A DNA stretch of 64,000 nt from Posidoniimonas corsicana (lineage in GTDB: Bacteria > Planctomycetota > Planctomycetia > Pirellulales > Lacipirellulaceae), in assembly GCF_007859765.1 (NCBI RefSeq), contig NZ_SIHJ01000001.1, positions 2,929,075 to 2,993,074 of the forward strand. Reading direction: 5' to 3'. Shown here piece by piece: positions 25,111-33,378 of this stretch; the first letter of the stretch is position 1, and each line of letters starts with the position of its first letter. The position numbers and the translations under genes were made by a program. The notes beneath the pieces were generated by a model. It searched no databases, was not told the origin of the DNA, and saw only the letters and a program-made list of their open reading frames with translations.

Positions 25111-27408
25111 CTAAGACTCGACGCTCTCAAGCTGCTTGAGGTCGCTCTTCGCGGTGACCGACTGCAGTGCAGTGATGCGGCGGTCGGCCGTGCTCGGCAT
25201 GCCGTTGATCACCGAGCCGACCAGCCGGATACCCACGCTGCGGAGCAGCTCAGCCGCCTGGTGGATCTTTGGCAGCGTGGTGTGGTCACGAAGCACCGAC
25301 AGGATCGCTCCGTCGCAGTGCTGGCCGAACAACAGCGAGTCGGACAGCCCCAGCACGGGGGCGCCATCGATGATGATGAAGTCGTACTCCGCACGCAGCT
25401 TCTCGAAGATCGGCTGCACCTGGTCGGTCGCCAGGGCGTGAACGGCGTCGGCGTCGCAGTAGCCGGCGGTCAGCACCCACAGCCCTTCGGCGTGGGTCGG
25501 CCGCACAACGTCGCTCACCTCAACCTCGGCGCGGAGCACCTCGCACAAACCGTCCTCCAATGGGAGGTCGAACAGCGTGTGCAACGCGGGGTGACGCATG
25601 TCGCCGTCGATCAGCAGCGTGCGGCGCCCGGCCCGAGCGAGGCTGGCCGCCAGCTGGCTGGAAACGGTCGTCCGCCCCTCGAGCGTCGATGGGCTGGTGA
25701 CCAGCACGATCTGCCGACGCTTGGTGGTGCTCTCGTGCATCAGCGCCGTACGGACGCTGTCGATCGACTCAGTCAGCTGAGCTACAACGGGGTGGGATGG
25801 ATCCAGCGCCCGGCGCCCAGAGAGCGAGGGGAGGGTCCCCACGACACGGATGCCAAGCCCCTGATCGACCTGATCGGGACCGTTGAGCTTGCGGTTGCGG
25901 AACTCCATGTAGGACACGCCGAACATAACCAGGCCGAGGCAGGTCAAGCCGCCCAATGCGGAGATCGCGTAGCGTTCGGTCTTGTTGATGTTCTCCGAGG
26001 TGTCCACTCCGCCGAAGGCGAGCACGCGGTCGGGCCGTTTCAGCTCGACGTCCCAGTGCTCGATCCGCTCGGCGATGCCGGCCTGCACCATCTTGAGACC
26101 CTCGATTTCCGCCTGGCGGGCCAACAGGTCGGTGTCGACTTCGCTGCGTTCACGCAGCTTCTCCAGCATCGCCTCCTGCTGCTTCTTGGCCTGCTGGATC
26201 TGCTGCATCAGGCCCTGTCGACGGATCGTGTAGTCGGTTTGCAACGCCTTGATGTAGGGGTCAGCCTCTTTCCGGCTCTCCGACTTCATCGCCGCGGTCA
26301 TCTGCTGCCGGTACTGCTCTAGCTGCTGGGCAGTCGCGTTCGCCTGCTTCTGGAGCTGGCGAACCTGGGCGTTCGAGCCACGGTTGGACTGGACCGCCTC
26401 CATGTCCATGATGTACATCTCGTACGAGAGCTTCTTCTGCTTAAGGTACTGGTACTTGGGGTCGGCCTCGAGCGCCTGCTCGATGCGTTGCTCCAGCACA
26501 GACGGATCCTGATACTGACGGGTCATGATCTCGTACTGGATCGTCACATTCATCAGCTCGGACTCAAGACTGGCAAGCTTCTTCACGCTCTCGTTCATCG
26601 CAGACCGGAACTGGGCCAACTCCGGATCGCCCCCGCCGGCGCCGCCCATCAGGTAGATCAGCGGCGACTCGCTATCCTTAAGCAGCGCCATGAAGGCGTC
26701 GGTCTTGCGTTTGATCTCTTCGTCAAGGTCACGGTAGCTGGCGACGAGGATGTCGCGGGGCTTCTGGCGCTGGATCTTGTCTTCAAAGATGACCTCGTCG
26801 AGATAGGCCTTGCTCACCGCCTCGACAATCTCCTTCAGCTCCTCGGCCGGGGCGGCGCCCGACAGGCGAATCTCGAGCACCTCGGACCCCTGAGGGAACT
26901 GCACCCGCAGTTCCTCGGCCAGGTACCGAGACCGGTCCGCCTCTTCGATGCCATCGAAGTAGCTGAGGTCTCCGAGATCGCCGCTGCGGAGTGCGGAATC
27001 GAGCACCCGCATACTCTTGATCAAGACCACCTGCGTCTGGCGGTAGATGTCGAAGTCGCCCCGGTTGGCATTCAGGGAGGACTCGATGATTGGCGTTTCG
27101 GACGCGTCAACTTTGAAGTAGCGGAAGGCCGTCGCGGATTCCGGGAATAGGAACCACAAGACGCCGGCGCCGACCACGCCGGCCAGCAGTCCCATCCCCA
27201 GGGCCAGCAGCCACCGCCGACGGAAAGCGTGCATGAGCGTCGAGGCGTCCATCCCCCCTTTGATCACGTCCTGCGTAGCGGCGGGGGCGTAGGGCGAGCC
27301 GACCGCCAGCGCCGGCATTCCGCCCTGGGGGAGGATCATTTCCCGCGAGCGGGCGCCGTCGGGGGCGCCGTTCTCCGAAGTGGAAGCACCGTGTTGGTTG
27401 TCATTCAT
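25111..27408 (-). CDS. Wzc/ExoP-like chain-length and BY-kinase-like protein with degenerate Walker A
   Basis: 765 aa. A Wzz domain begins at about 60 (FRRRWLLALGMGLLAGVVGAG helix), followed by long coiled coils (about 210-450), a second membrane helix near 490 (AISALGGLTCLGLVMFGVSY), and a C-terminal CapB/Wzc-type ATPase domain. The P-loop reads TSPSTLEGRTT, with Arg579 where the catalytic Lys of GK[ST] should be; Walker A' (LLIDGDMRHPA) and the FIIIDGAP Walker B are present. The C-terminal tyrosine cluster of BY-kinases is absent (ends KQLESVES). It probably controls exopolysaccharide polymerisation with the Wza-like protein at 29.7 kb, with doubtful kinase activity. Confidence 0.88.
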   Translation of the reverse strand: MNDNQHGASTSENGAPDGARSREMILPQGGMPALAVGSPYAPAATQDVIKGGMDASTLMHAFRRRWLLALGMGLLAGVVGAGVLWFLFPESATAFRYFKVDASETPIIESSLNANRGDFDIYRQTQVVLIKSMRVLDSALRSGDLGDLSYFDGIEEADRSRYLAEELRVQFPQGSEVLEIRLSGAAPAEELKEIVEAVSKAYLDEVIFEDKIQRQKPRDILVASYRDLDEEIKRKTDAFMALLKDSESPLIYLMGGAGGGDPELAQFRSAMNESVKKLASLESELMNVTIQYEIMTRQYQDPSVLEQRIEQALEADPKYQYLKQKKLSYEMYIMDMEAVQSNRGSNAQVRQLQKQANATAQQLEQYRQQMTAAMKSESRKEADPYIKALQTDYTIRRQGLMQQIQQAKKQQEAMLEKLRERSEVDTDLLARQAEIEGLKMVQAGIAERIEHWDVELKRPDRVLAFGGVDTSENINKTERYAISALGGLTCLGLVMFGVSYMEFRNRKLNGPDQVDQGLGIRVVGTLPSLSGRRALDPSHPVVAQLTESIDSVRTALMHESTTKRRQIVLVTSPSTLEGRTTVSSQLAASLARAGRRTLLIDGDMRHPALHTLFDLPLEDGLCEVLRAEVEVSDVVRPTHAEGLWVLTAGYCDADAVHALATDQVQPIFEKLRAEYDFIIIDGAPVLGLSDSLLFGQHCDGAILSVLRDHTTLPKIHQAAELLRSVGIRLVGSVINGMPSTADRRITALQSVTAKSDLKQLESVES

Positions 27409-27650
27409 CGAACAACGTTCTCCGTGGTTTCGTCACTACCGGGCCGCGGCCTGAGGCCCTGGTCCGAACCGTTTACCTGTCGTGCCCTACCACCTTCGCA
27501 ACTCGCGGGCCAGAGTTTGTTTTTCGCTCGCCGAAGCCGCTTCCCCCGGGTTTCAGCCGGACACGGCTCGGTTGGTCTCGCCGGACGCCTGGCCGGCGTC
27601 GCCTCTCCGCAACCTTGCTGTTGCCCAAACGCCACACGCACGCCGCACCG

Positions 27651-29030
27651 CTACTGAGTTGGGGCGCCACCGGCGCCCCTGCCCACCACTTGAGACTTCC
27701 CAAGACTGCTCTCCTCGGGCACGCTCAGCATGGATAGGATCTTCAGCTCCAGCATCATCAGACCCAACGCGAATGGCATCATCACGATCAGACCCACCCA
27801 GTCGTGCATAGGCTTGCGCAGCCGTGCCAGGTACTCCGGGTCGCCCGCCGCAAATTGGTCCATCGCCATCCAGATTAGGCCAGTGACGACGATGCGGAAC
27901 ACGTTTGACACAATCGCAATTGGAATCGCGGACAGCAGGATGATTAAGCGGTCCCACCACGGTCGGGTCGTGAGGATTGCGATGGCTACGCACATCGCAA
28001 TGAGAATGTTGGTCATACTAAGACCGCTGCACGCCGCGGCGATCTCCATCTCGATGTCATCGTTCAGCCCTGGCAGAGAGATCTGATTCGCGTTTCGAAT
28101 GGCTGCCACGCCCATGATCGTGTACACCTGCTCACTCAGGTACACCGCGATCTTCTGCAGCAGTCCGAGCACACGCTGCTCAACCAGGCTCGGCAGCGGG
28201 AACATGAACATCAGGAACGCCACCGGAGGGCCGACCCAACGGACCAGCCGCATGCCACCGACTATGGTGAGCACGCCGATCGCGGAGGCCACGAAGGCGC
28301 CTTGGGCAAGTGGCATGCGGTCAAAGTAGACGCCGAAACTCCAGACGACGCAGCAGAGCAGCACGACCAGAAAGCCTGCCGCTATCTCATGCCAGCCGAC
28401 GACGGTCGGCGGCGTGGCGAACGCGGCCAGCAGAACAAACCCGATGGCGATTGTCATCAATCCGAGCATGCTGAGCACGTCTTGGTTGAGAGGCCCGACC
28501 GAAACCCCAAGCAGCCCGGCGGCCGACAAGGCCACGCCCACGGCCGCAACCGTCCAGAGGAGCTCTGGCCGTTGGTAGGGGATGCCTCCGCTTGACTTGG
28601 CCGCCGCCGGTGCGAAGGGCTGCCCCCACAGGGCGCAGCCGAAACCGCCCAGGCACGCGACCGCCAATCCGACCCCTTGCAGGCTGGGCGCCCACTGGCC
28701 GGCGACGATTAACGCGATGCTTGCCGCCCCGACACCCTGCAGGGCGCGTTCAACGCCAGGGTTTGCGGTCTTGTTTGGCCGCAACATCCACATCATCACC
28801 ATCGCGATGAGCGGCAGGATCCACCCGTGGGAGTACTGCGGCTGATCCCAATCGGACGCGGCGTCCTTAAACATCATCCAGTACGACCAGACCAGCACTG
28901 AAGCGGACGCCATGGTCGCGATCCAGGCGTTCCGCTGGGTGGAGTCCTGCCAGCTGAACGGTGCTAGCTCGGCACCTTGCGGCTGGTTTCTGGCTGCGCC
29001 CGGAAACGCGGCTGGGAAATTGGCGGCCAT
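27651..29030 (-). CDS. Exosortase
   Basis: 459 aa from ATG 29030 (MAANFPAAF); the frame is open to 29135, but the upstream residues are basic and unconserved. A polytopic membrane protein with about ten hydrophobic helices. Exosortase active-site residues are all present: Cys334 in AACSGLS, Arg379 in NVFRIV and His409 in PMHDWVG. It cleaves PEP-CTERM proteins after export and passes them to a surface acceptor; the candidate substrates are the three PEP-CTERM proteins at 17.9-22.1 kb. It precedes the Wzc-like gene on the same strand, with 242 bp between, in which I see no gene. Confidence 0.9.
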   Translation of the reverse strand: MAANFPAAFPGAARNQPQGAELAPFSWQDSTQRNAWIATMASASVLVWSYWMMFKDAASDWDQPQYSHGWILPLIAMVMMWMLRPNKTANPGVERALQGVGAASIALIVAGQWAPSLQGVGLAVACLGGFGCALWGQPFAPAAAKSSGGIPYQRPELLWTVAAVGVALSAAGLLGVSVGPLNQDVLSMLGLMTIAIGFVLLAAFATPPTVVGWHEIAAGFLVVLLCCVVWSFGVYFDRMPLAQGAFVASAIGVLTIVGGMRLVRWVGPPVAFLMFMFPLPSLVEQRVLGLLQKIAVYLSEQVYTIMGVAAIRNANQISLPGLNDDIEMEIAAACSGLSMTNILIAMCVAIAILTTRPWWDRLIILLSAIPIAIVSNVFRIVVTGLIWMAMDQFAAGDPEYLARLRKPMHDWVGLIVMMPFALGLMMLELKILSMLSVPEESSLGKSQVVGRGAGGAPTQ

Positions 29031-29249
29031 AGGTGTGTTCGTTCTCGGAAGATATCTGTGACGGCGTTTGGAACTCTCGCGATCCCGCCCGGCGAGCAAC
29101 GCCGCTAGCGGCACGATTCGACGGTGGCGACCCACGGGGCTGTTCCACGGGCGTCGGCAGATGAGGCCGCCGCTTGGGAGCGAGTTCCCCCCTCTGATCG
29201 CGTAGCGCGGAGGCGCCGGGGGACCGCTTGTTGGGTCGTGATCTAGTCG

Positions 29250-29278
29250 AGAATAAGCGTGCCCTAATTATCTGTCAA
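29250..29278 (-). promoter_or_regulatory. Consensus promoter for the exosortase gene
   Basis: On the minus strand TTGACA (29278-29273), 17 bp, then TATTCT (29255-29250). Initiation near 29243 would leave a 5' leader of about 210 nt before the exosortase start. Confidence 0.7.
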
Positions 29279-29716
29279 ACACCGCAAAGCCCCCAGCCAA
29301 GCCTGGCTCAGGAGGCTTAAAACGCCTTGTTTCCCCCAGTTTACGCCCGCCATGTGCGCAATACGCGAAGGTCGACCGTTCCAAGGAAGTCTCGCTTGAT
29401 GAGCAGCGTGCGCCGGTCACGCCGGCGGTAGCAATGTGCACGAAGATTCCGTCGAACCGACCGCTCTTTGGTTTTACGGCGGAACACCAGTACTGGTTCG
29501 CACGGGAGGCAAGAAACCTCTGCTAGCGGAGGGGGTTTGCCGCCTTTACCCCACCTTCGGGCGGACGGGGTGCGCGAAATTTTGCGGGTAGAGCAAAGTT
29601 GCGCTCCGAAGAGTCCGATTAGAACGATTGTACGGAAGAAATCAGTTAATCCGCGTCGGCTTGGCCACGCGGCGTCCGGCGGAAAGACCTCATCCACGTT
29701 CTCGCGAGCGAAGGCC
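29279..29716. other. Divergent control region of the exosortase/exopolysaccharide genes
   Basis: No coding sequence is supported. It holds a nested inverted repeat (AAGCC…AGCCA-AGCC-TGGCT…GGCTT, about 29287-29320), a 12-bp palindrome ACCAGTACTGGT (29486-29497), an imperfect long hairpin from GGCAAG to TTTGCC (about 29508-29541) and a UUCG-capped hairpin (CCCC…CCTTCGGG…GGGG, about 29549-29570). The last two would lie in the leader of the Wza-like gene if transcription starts upstream. No riboswitch class matches. Confidence 0.45.
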
Positions 29717-30772
29717 ATGAATCATACCTGTTCAACGCACAAACCGCTGATCGCCCTCGCCGCGTTGATGCTGTCCGGCAGCATGGGGTGCACGGCTTTC
29801 AACGCCCCTCGTGAGCCGATCCCAGTGGCGCCGCCCGACCCACCGCCAACAGCGCCCGCCCCGCGGGAACTCGCCATGACCACGCTGGAGCGGTACGTCA
29901 TTGAGCCGCCCGACGTGCTGATGATCAACGCGATCAAGATCGTCCCAAAGCCGCCGCACAAGATTGAGCCGTTCGACGGCCTGCTGATCCGCGTCGTAAA
30001 CGCGTTGCCGGGACAGGAGATTGGCGACGCCTTTGCGGTTAGCCCCGAGGGCACCGTTGACCTGGGACCGACCTACGGCAAGGTGAAGGTGGTCGGCCTG
30101 CGGATTGACGAGGCGCAGGACGCCATCCGAGACCACCTCACTAAGGTTCTCGAGGATCCCCAGGTGAGCGTCTCGCTGGCTTTTTCATCCGGCGCCCAGC
30201 AGATTGTTGGCGAGCACCTGGTAGCCCCAGACGGCCGCGTCAACCTCGGCACCTACGGGTCGGTCTACGTTACCGGTCTGACGCTCGACCAGGCCAAGGA
30301 GGCCATCGAAGCGAAACTGTCCGACAAACTCGAGAACCCCGAGGTGGTAGTTGACGTGTTCGCTTACAACAGCAAGCGGTACTTCATCATCACCCAGGGC
30401 GCCGGCTTCGGCGACAACATTGTTCAGCAGCCGGTCACCGGCAACGAGACCGTGCTCGACGCCCTGGCCCGCATCGGCGGCATCAGCCAGATTTCCTCAA
30501 CCAAGATCTGGATCGCGCGGCCCGCTCCCAACGGAGTTGGCTGCGAGCAGATCTTGCCGGTCAACTACGAGGACGTTGTGCAGGGCGTCACGGCAACCAA
30601 CTACCAGCTGCTGCCCGGCGACCGCCTGTTTATCGCCGAGGACCCGATGACCAAGTTCGACGCGATTGTGTCGAAGATCACCAGACCGTTCGAACGGATC
30701 TTCGGCTTCGTCGCACTCGGCACCTCGACCGCCAACCGTATCGAGCGGTTCGGGTTGGGCAACCTCAACTAG
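29717..30772 (+). CDS. Wza-like polysaccharide export lipoprotein
   Basis: 351 aa from ATG 29717. Lipoprotein signal with lipobox SGSMGC. The polysaccharide biosynthesis/export (Poly_export) domain lies at about 60-160 (YVIEPPDVLMINAIKIVP; V.PEGTVDLGPTYGKVKVVGL), and SLBB-type repeats follow (PDGRVNLGTYGSVYVTGL… and about 225-320). It forms the outer-membrane channel for exopolysaccharide together with the Wzc-like protein encoded divergently. The ending is unusual in having a long polar tail after the last SLBB. The in-frame upstream extension to 29468 runs through the hairpins of the leader and is rejected. Confidence 0.9.
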   Translation: MNHTCSTHKPLIALAALMLSGSMGCTAFNAPREPIPVAPPDPPPTAPAPRELAMTTLERYVIEPPDVLMINAIKIVPKPPHKIEPFDGLLIRVVNALPGQEIGDAFAVSPEGTVDLGPTYGKVKVVGLRIDEAQDAIRDHLTKVLEDPQVSVSLAFSSGAQQIVGEHLVAPDGRVNLGTYGSVYVTGLTLDQAKEAIEAKLSDKLENPEVVVDVFAYNSKRYFIITQGAGFGDNIVQQPVTGNETVLDALARIGGISQISSTKIWIARPAPNGVGCEQILPVNYEDVVQGVTATNYQLLPGDRLFIAEDPMTKFDAIVSKITRPFERIFGFVALGTSTANRIERFGLGNLN

Positions 30773-30832
30773 CCCAACGGGCGTTTTCGCCTGAGCAGAG
30801 TCTACTCCAACGTGTCTTTCAGGATGCGACCC

Positions 30833-31549
30833 ATGACCTTCAATCGACTTCTATTGACCGCCGCCGCGGCGGGGCTGCTCTCGCAGCAGGCCCTGGCGGG
30901 ACACCCGGCGCCGTGCACGGACTGCCCCACACCGCCGCCCTGCTCGGCTGAAGGGGGATGCTACCCGAACTACCAGACGTACGGTTACTACCGCACCACC
31001 TGGGGCCGGTGGCCCGGCGACTACGACGAGACCACCAGCGCCAAGGACGAAAAGTCCGCGCTGCCTGGCCGACTGATCCCGAAACCTACCGAAGAGGACC
31101 GTGCCGCGCCGGCCCCGTCGGAACCCAAGGAAGGGAACGTCGACCCGGGGCTAAACGAGGGCTCCGGCGCGCGGGAACTCGACCTGCCCGCCCTCCCGCC
31201 CATCCCGGGCGCGCCCGGCGCCGCACCCGCGGCGCCCCAGGGTCAGCCGCAGAACCCCGGCGCCGCTCCCGCCGACAATGGACCACCCGGGCTGCCGCCC
31301 CTGCCGGGCTTCGGGCCCCCGCCGGGGATTGGAGCGCCGCCCTCGTCGGGCATCCGGCCGAAGTCGCACCCGGTTCAACCGGCGGCCGTAGCCGATGACG
31401 TTCCACCGCCGCTGCCGGCCGGATTCGCGGCGCTGCTTGGCGGCCGGTCGGGCGTCGTCAGGGCGGGCCATCAGCTGGAGCGGAGCCCGTCGGACGCGCC
31501 GCCGAAGCAGCGGGCCACGCCGGCCTTCTACCTCCCTTCTGGGCGGTAG
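30833..31549 (+). CDS. Secreted proline-rich protein
   Basis: 238 aa from ATG 30833 (AGGA eight bases upstream), with a signal peptide ending QQALA|GHP. A Cys/aromatic N-terminal patch carries YQTYGYYRTTWGRWPG, a short motif recurrent in planctomycete secreted proteins. The rest is Pro/Gly/Ala-rich and of low complexity (LPPIPGAPGAAPAAP and similar), probably disordered. It lies 60 bp after the Wza-like gene and before EpsI, so it may be an envelope component of the exopolysaccharide locus. No known domain. Confidence 0.7.
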   Translation: MTFNRLLLTAAAAGLLSQQALAGHPAPCTDCPTPPPCSAEGGCYPNYQTYGYYRTTWGRWPGDYDETTSAKDEKSALPGRLIPKPTEEDRAAPAPSEPKEGNVDPGLNEGSGARELDLPALPPIPGAPGAAPAAPQGQPQNPGAAPADNGPPGLPPLPGFGPPPGIGAPPSSGIRPKSHPVQPAAVADDVPPPLPAGFAALLGGRSGVVRAGHQLERSPSDAPPKQRATPAFYLPSGR

Positions 31550-31602
31550 CCAACGCTGGTGGCGCGGGTTGTAGCGGCTGGGGAGGGCTTGCTTGACGCC
31601 CT

Positions 31603-31631
31603 AGTCGACGGGACCTATCGTGGCAGAATAG
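31603..31631 (+). promoter_or_regulatory. Possible promoter of the EpsI gene
   Basis: TTGACG (31603-31608), 17 bp, TATCGT (31626-31631); start near 31638, leader about 100 nt. The leader contains the inverted repeat GGCCGC-CAA-GCGGCC. Confidence 0.4.
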
Positions 31632-31739
31632 ACGACGCCAGACCGATCGGCCGCCAAGCGGCCGCGGCGCTGGCGTCGCCCTGTTCCCGCGGGCATCGCT
31701 CGCCCGTCTGATCAATAGGCCCCCACCGGATAGCCGCCG

Positions 31740-32492
31740 ATGCTGCGTTTCGTCCCTCTCGCTTTGGCGTTTGTCGCTGTTGTAGGCGTCGGTGTCTACG
31801 ACGGCATGCTCAACCACCGCTGGACGCCGAACGTCGAGGCGGAACAGTGCGCCAAGCTGCTGGATTTGGTTCCCGAAAGCATCGGGCCATGGAAGGGCGA
31901 GAGCTACGAGACCAGCGATGAGATCCTCCGCACCGCTGGCGCGGAAGGTTACGTGTCCCGTCTGTACAAGAACGAGGAAACCGGCGAGCAGGTGAAGATC
32001 TGGCTCATCGTCGGTCCGTTCAAGCACGTCATCCGACACACGCCCGACATCTGCTACCCGTCGAATGACTTCAGCCGGTACGAGAAGAAGATCGGCAGCT
32101 ACAAATTTGACGTGCCTGAGGTGCAGGGCGAGAATCAGTTCAACACCGCCGCCTTCCGTAAGGGCGGCGTTTCTGAGCGGGTGTTCTGGTCGTGGCACAA
32201 GCCCGACGACACCGGCACAGTGACGTGGTTCGCCAGCCCCAGCATGCGTGTCAACCGCGAGACCTACCCCGGCACACCGGCGTTGTTCAAGCTGTACTTC
32301 ACAACGAGCGTCGACCCTGAAGCGCCGCTGGAAGACAACGCGTCAAACGAGTTCGCAGAAGTCTTCTTGCCAATGCTCAACCAGATGATTCTCGCTCGCG
32401 AGAATCCGGAAGCCGCCGGCGCTGCCGCAGAGGTCTACGCGGAGAAGGTCGGTCTCGATGCCTCCGACCCTGGCGACGGCGCCGAGTCCTGA
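31740..32492 (+). CDS. Exosortase-associated EpsI-type protein
   Basis: 250 aa. One N-terminal membrane anchor (LALAFVAVVGVGVYDG) is followed by an external EpsI domain: 'LLDLVPESIGPWKG', the redox-looking HTPDICYPSN motif (typical HxPxxCYP of EpsI), and 'WFASPSMRVNRETYPG'. EpsI proteins accompany or are fused to exosortases and are needed for exopolysaccharide or protein sorting. Standalone here, 5 kb from the exosortase. The stop is followed by a convergent Nif3 gene. Confidence 0.88.
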   Translation: MLRFVPLALAFVAVVGVGVYDGMLNHRWTPNVEAEQCAKLLDLVPESIGPWKGESYETSDEILRTAGAEGYVSRLYKNEETGEQVKIWLIVGPFKHVIRHTPDICYPSNDFSRYEKKIGSYKFDVPEVQGENQFNTAAFRKGGVSERVFWSWHKPDDTGTVTWFASPSMRVNRETYPGTPALFKLYFTTSVDPEAPLEDNASNEFAEVFLPMLNQMILARENPEAAGAAAEVYAEKVGLDASDPGDGAES

Positions 32493-32531
32493 GGGATAAC
32501 ATCCGTCGCCGACTCACCCAACGCCGCCTTG

Positions 32532-33320
32532 CTAGAGGGTGCGAAGTGGGTCCCGCTCGCGGATGCTGGGCCACACCGCTAGACCGGCCGCCTCTTTCGC
32601 CAGCCACTCGGCAAGCCGTTCCACCGCGAACCGCTCGCTCGCGTAGTGGCCGGGCAAGACTAGAGCCAGCCCCGCCGCCTGCGCCGCCAGGCAGTTGTGA
32701 AAAGTCGCCTCGCCGGTGATCAAGACATCTGCGCCCGCCGTTGCCGCTGACGCGATGAAGGACCCGCCGCTGCCGCAGGCCACCGCCGCGCTCGCGATGC
32801 TCTTGCCCACAGGTCCGACCACGCGGACGGATTCGGCGGCGGTGAACTCCCTGATGCGAGCGGCTACCTCCTCAAGTGTAGCTGCGGTCGGCAGGAGTCC
32901 GATCCGCCCGGCGCCTACAGCCGGCTCATCCTCGGTCGGGTTGAGCGGCGCCGCCGACCGCAGCTTCAGGGCGTTCGCTAGTGCGGCGTTGATGCCACTA
33001 GCCGCCGAGTCGAACGCCGTGTGAGGGCTGTAGACCGCCACGCCCGCGCGGGCGAGTCTCCACAGCATGCCGCCCTCGACGGTGTCGGTCGTGATCTTCG
33101 CCAGCGGCCGGAAGGGCAGGGGGTGGTGCGTCACCACCAAGTCGGCGCGCTCGTCGACCGCCTCGGCCGCCGAGTCGGGCGTCAGCGTCAGGCAGGTCAT
33201 GACCCGGCCAACCTCCATCGAGCGGTCGCCCATCAGCAACCCGGTGTTGTCCCAGTCCTCCGCAAGGCAAGGCGGTGCGAAGGCGTCCAGCAGGTCGCAC
33301 AGTGCGCTTAGTTTGGCCAT
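32532..33320 (-). CDS. Nif3-like dinuclear metal center protein
   Basis: 262 aa from ATG 33320 (MAKLSALCDLLDAFAPP), chosen by fit to the family N-terminus; ATG 33332 is possible. Conserved metal-site motifs: AEDWDNTGLL, TLTPDSAAEAV, DLVVTHHPLPFRP (two metal-binding His), YSPHTAFD and GEATFHNCLAAQ… GHYASE near the end. The family is annotated as GTP cyclohydrolase 1 type 2/Nif3, but its true reaction is unsettled. It follows the 923-aa secreted protein gene with 58 bp between and may be co-transcribed. Confidence 0.92.
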   Translation of the reverse strand: MAKLSALCDLLDAFAPPCLAEDWDNTGLLMGDRSMEVGRVMTCLTLTPDSAAEAVDERADLVVTHHPLPFRPLAKITTDTVEGGMLWRLARAGVAVYSPHTAFDSAASGINAALANALKLRSAAPLNPTEDEPAVGAGRIGLLPTAATLEEVAARIREFTAAESVRVVGPVGKSIASAAVACGSGGSFIASAATAGADVLITGEATFHNCLAAQAAGLALVLPGHYASERFAVERLAEWLAKEAAGLAVWPSIRERDPLRTL

Positions 33321-33378
33321 GGCCAACAGCATATCGCCGCCCGGCATTCCGACACAACCGCACCGACGGCCACGCCAA

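Noticed and set aside
29281-29580. Possible c-di-GMP-I riboswitch suggested by GCAAAGCC-like text
   Set aside because: The second conserved block (GGGCAAACC…GAAA) and the pairing scheme are missing; only generic hairpins remain.
29468-29716. N-terminal extension of the Wza-like protein to 29468
   Set aside because: It would place the lipoprotein signal 83 residues inside the chain and translate the leader hairpins; the ATG at 29717 opens the lipobox correctly.
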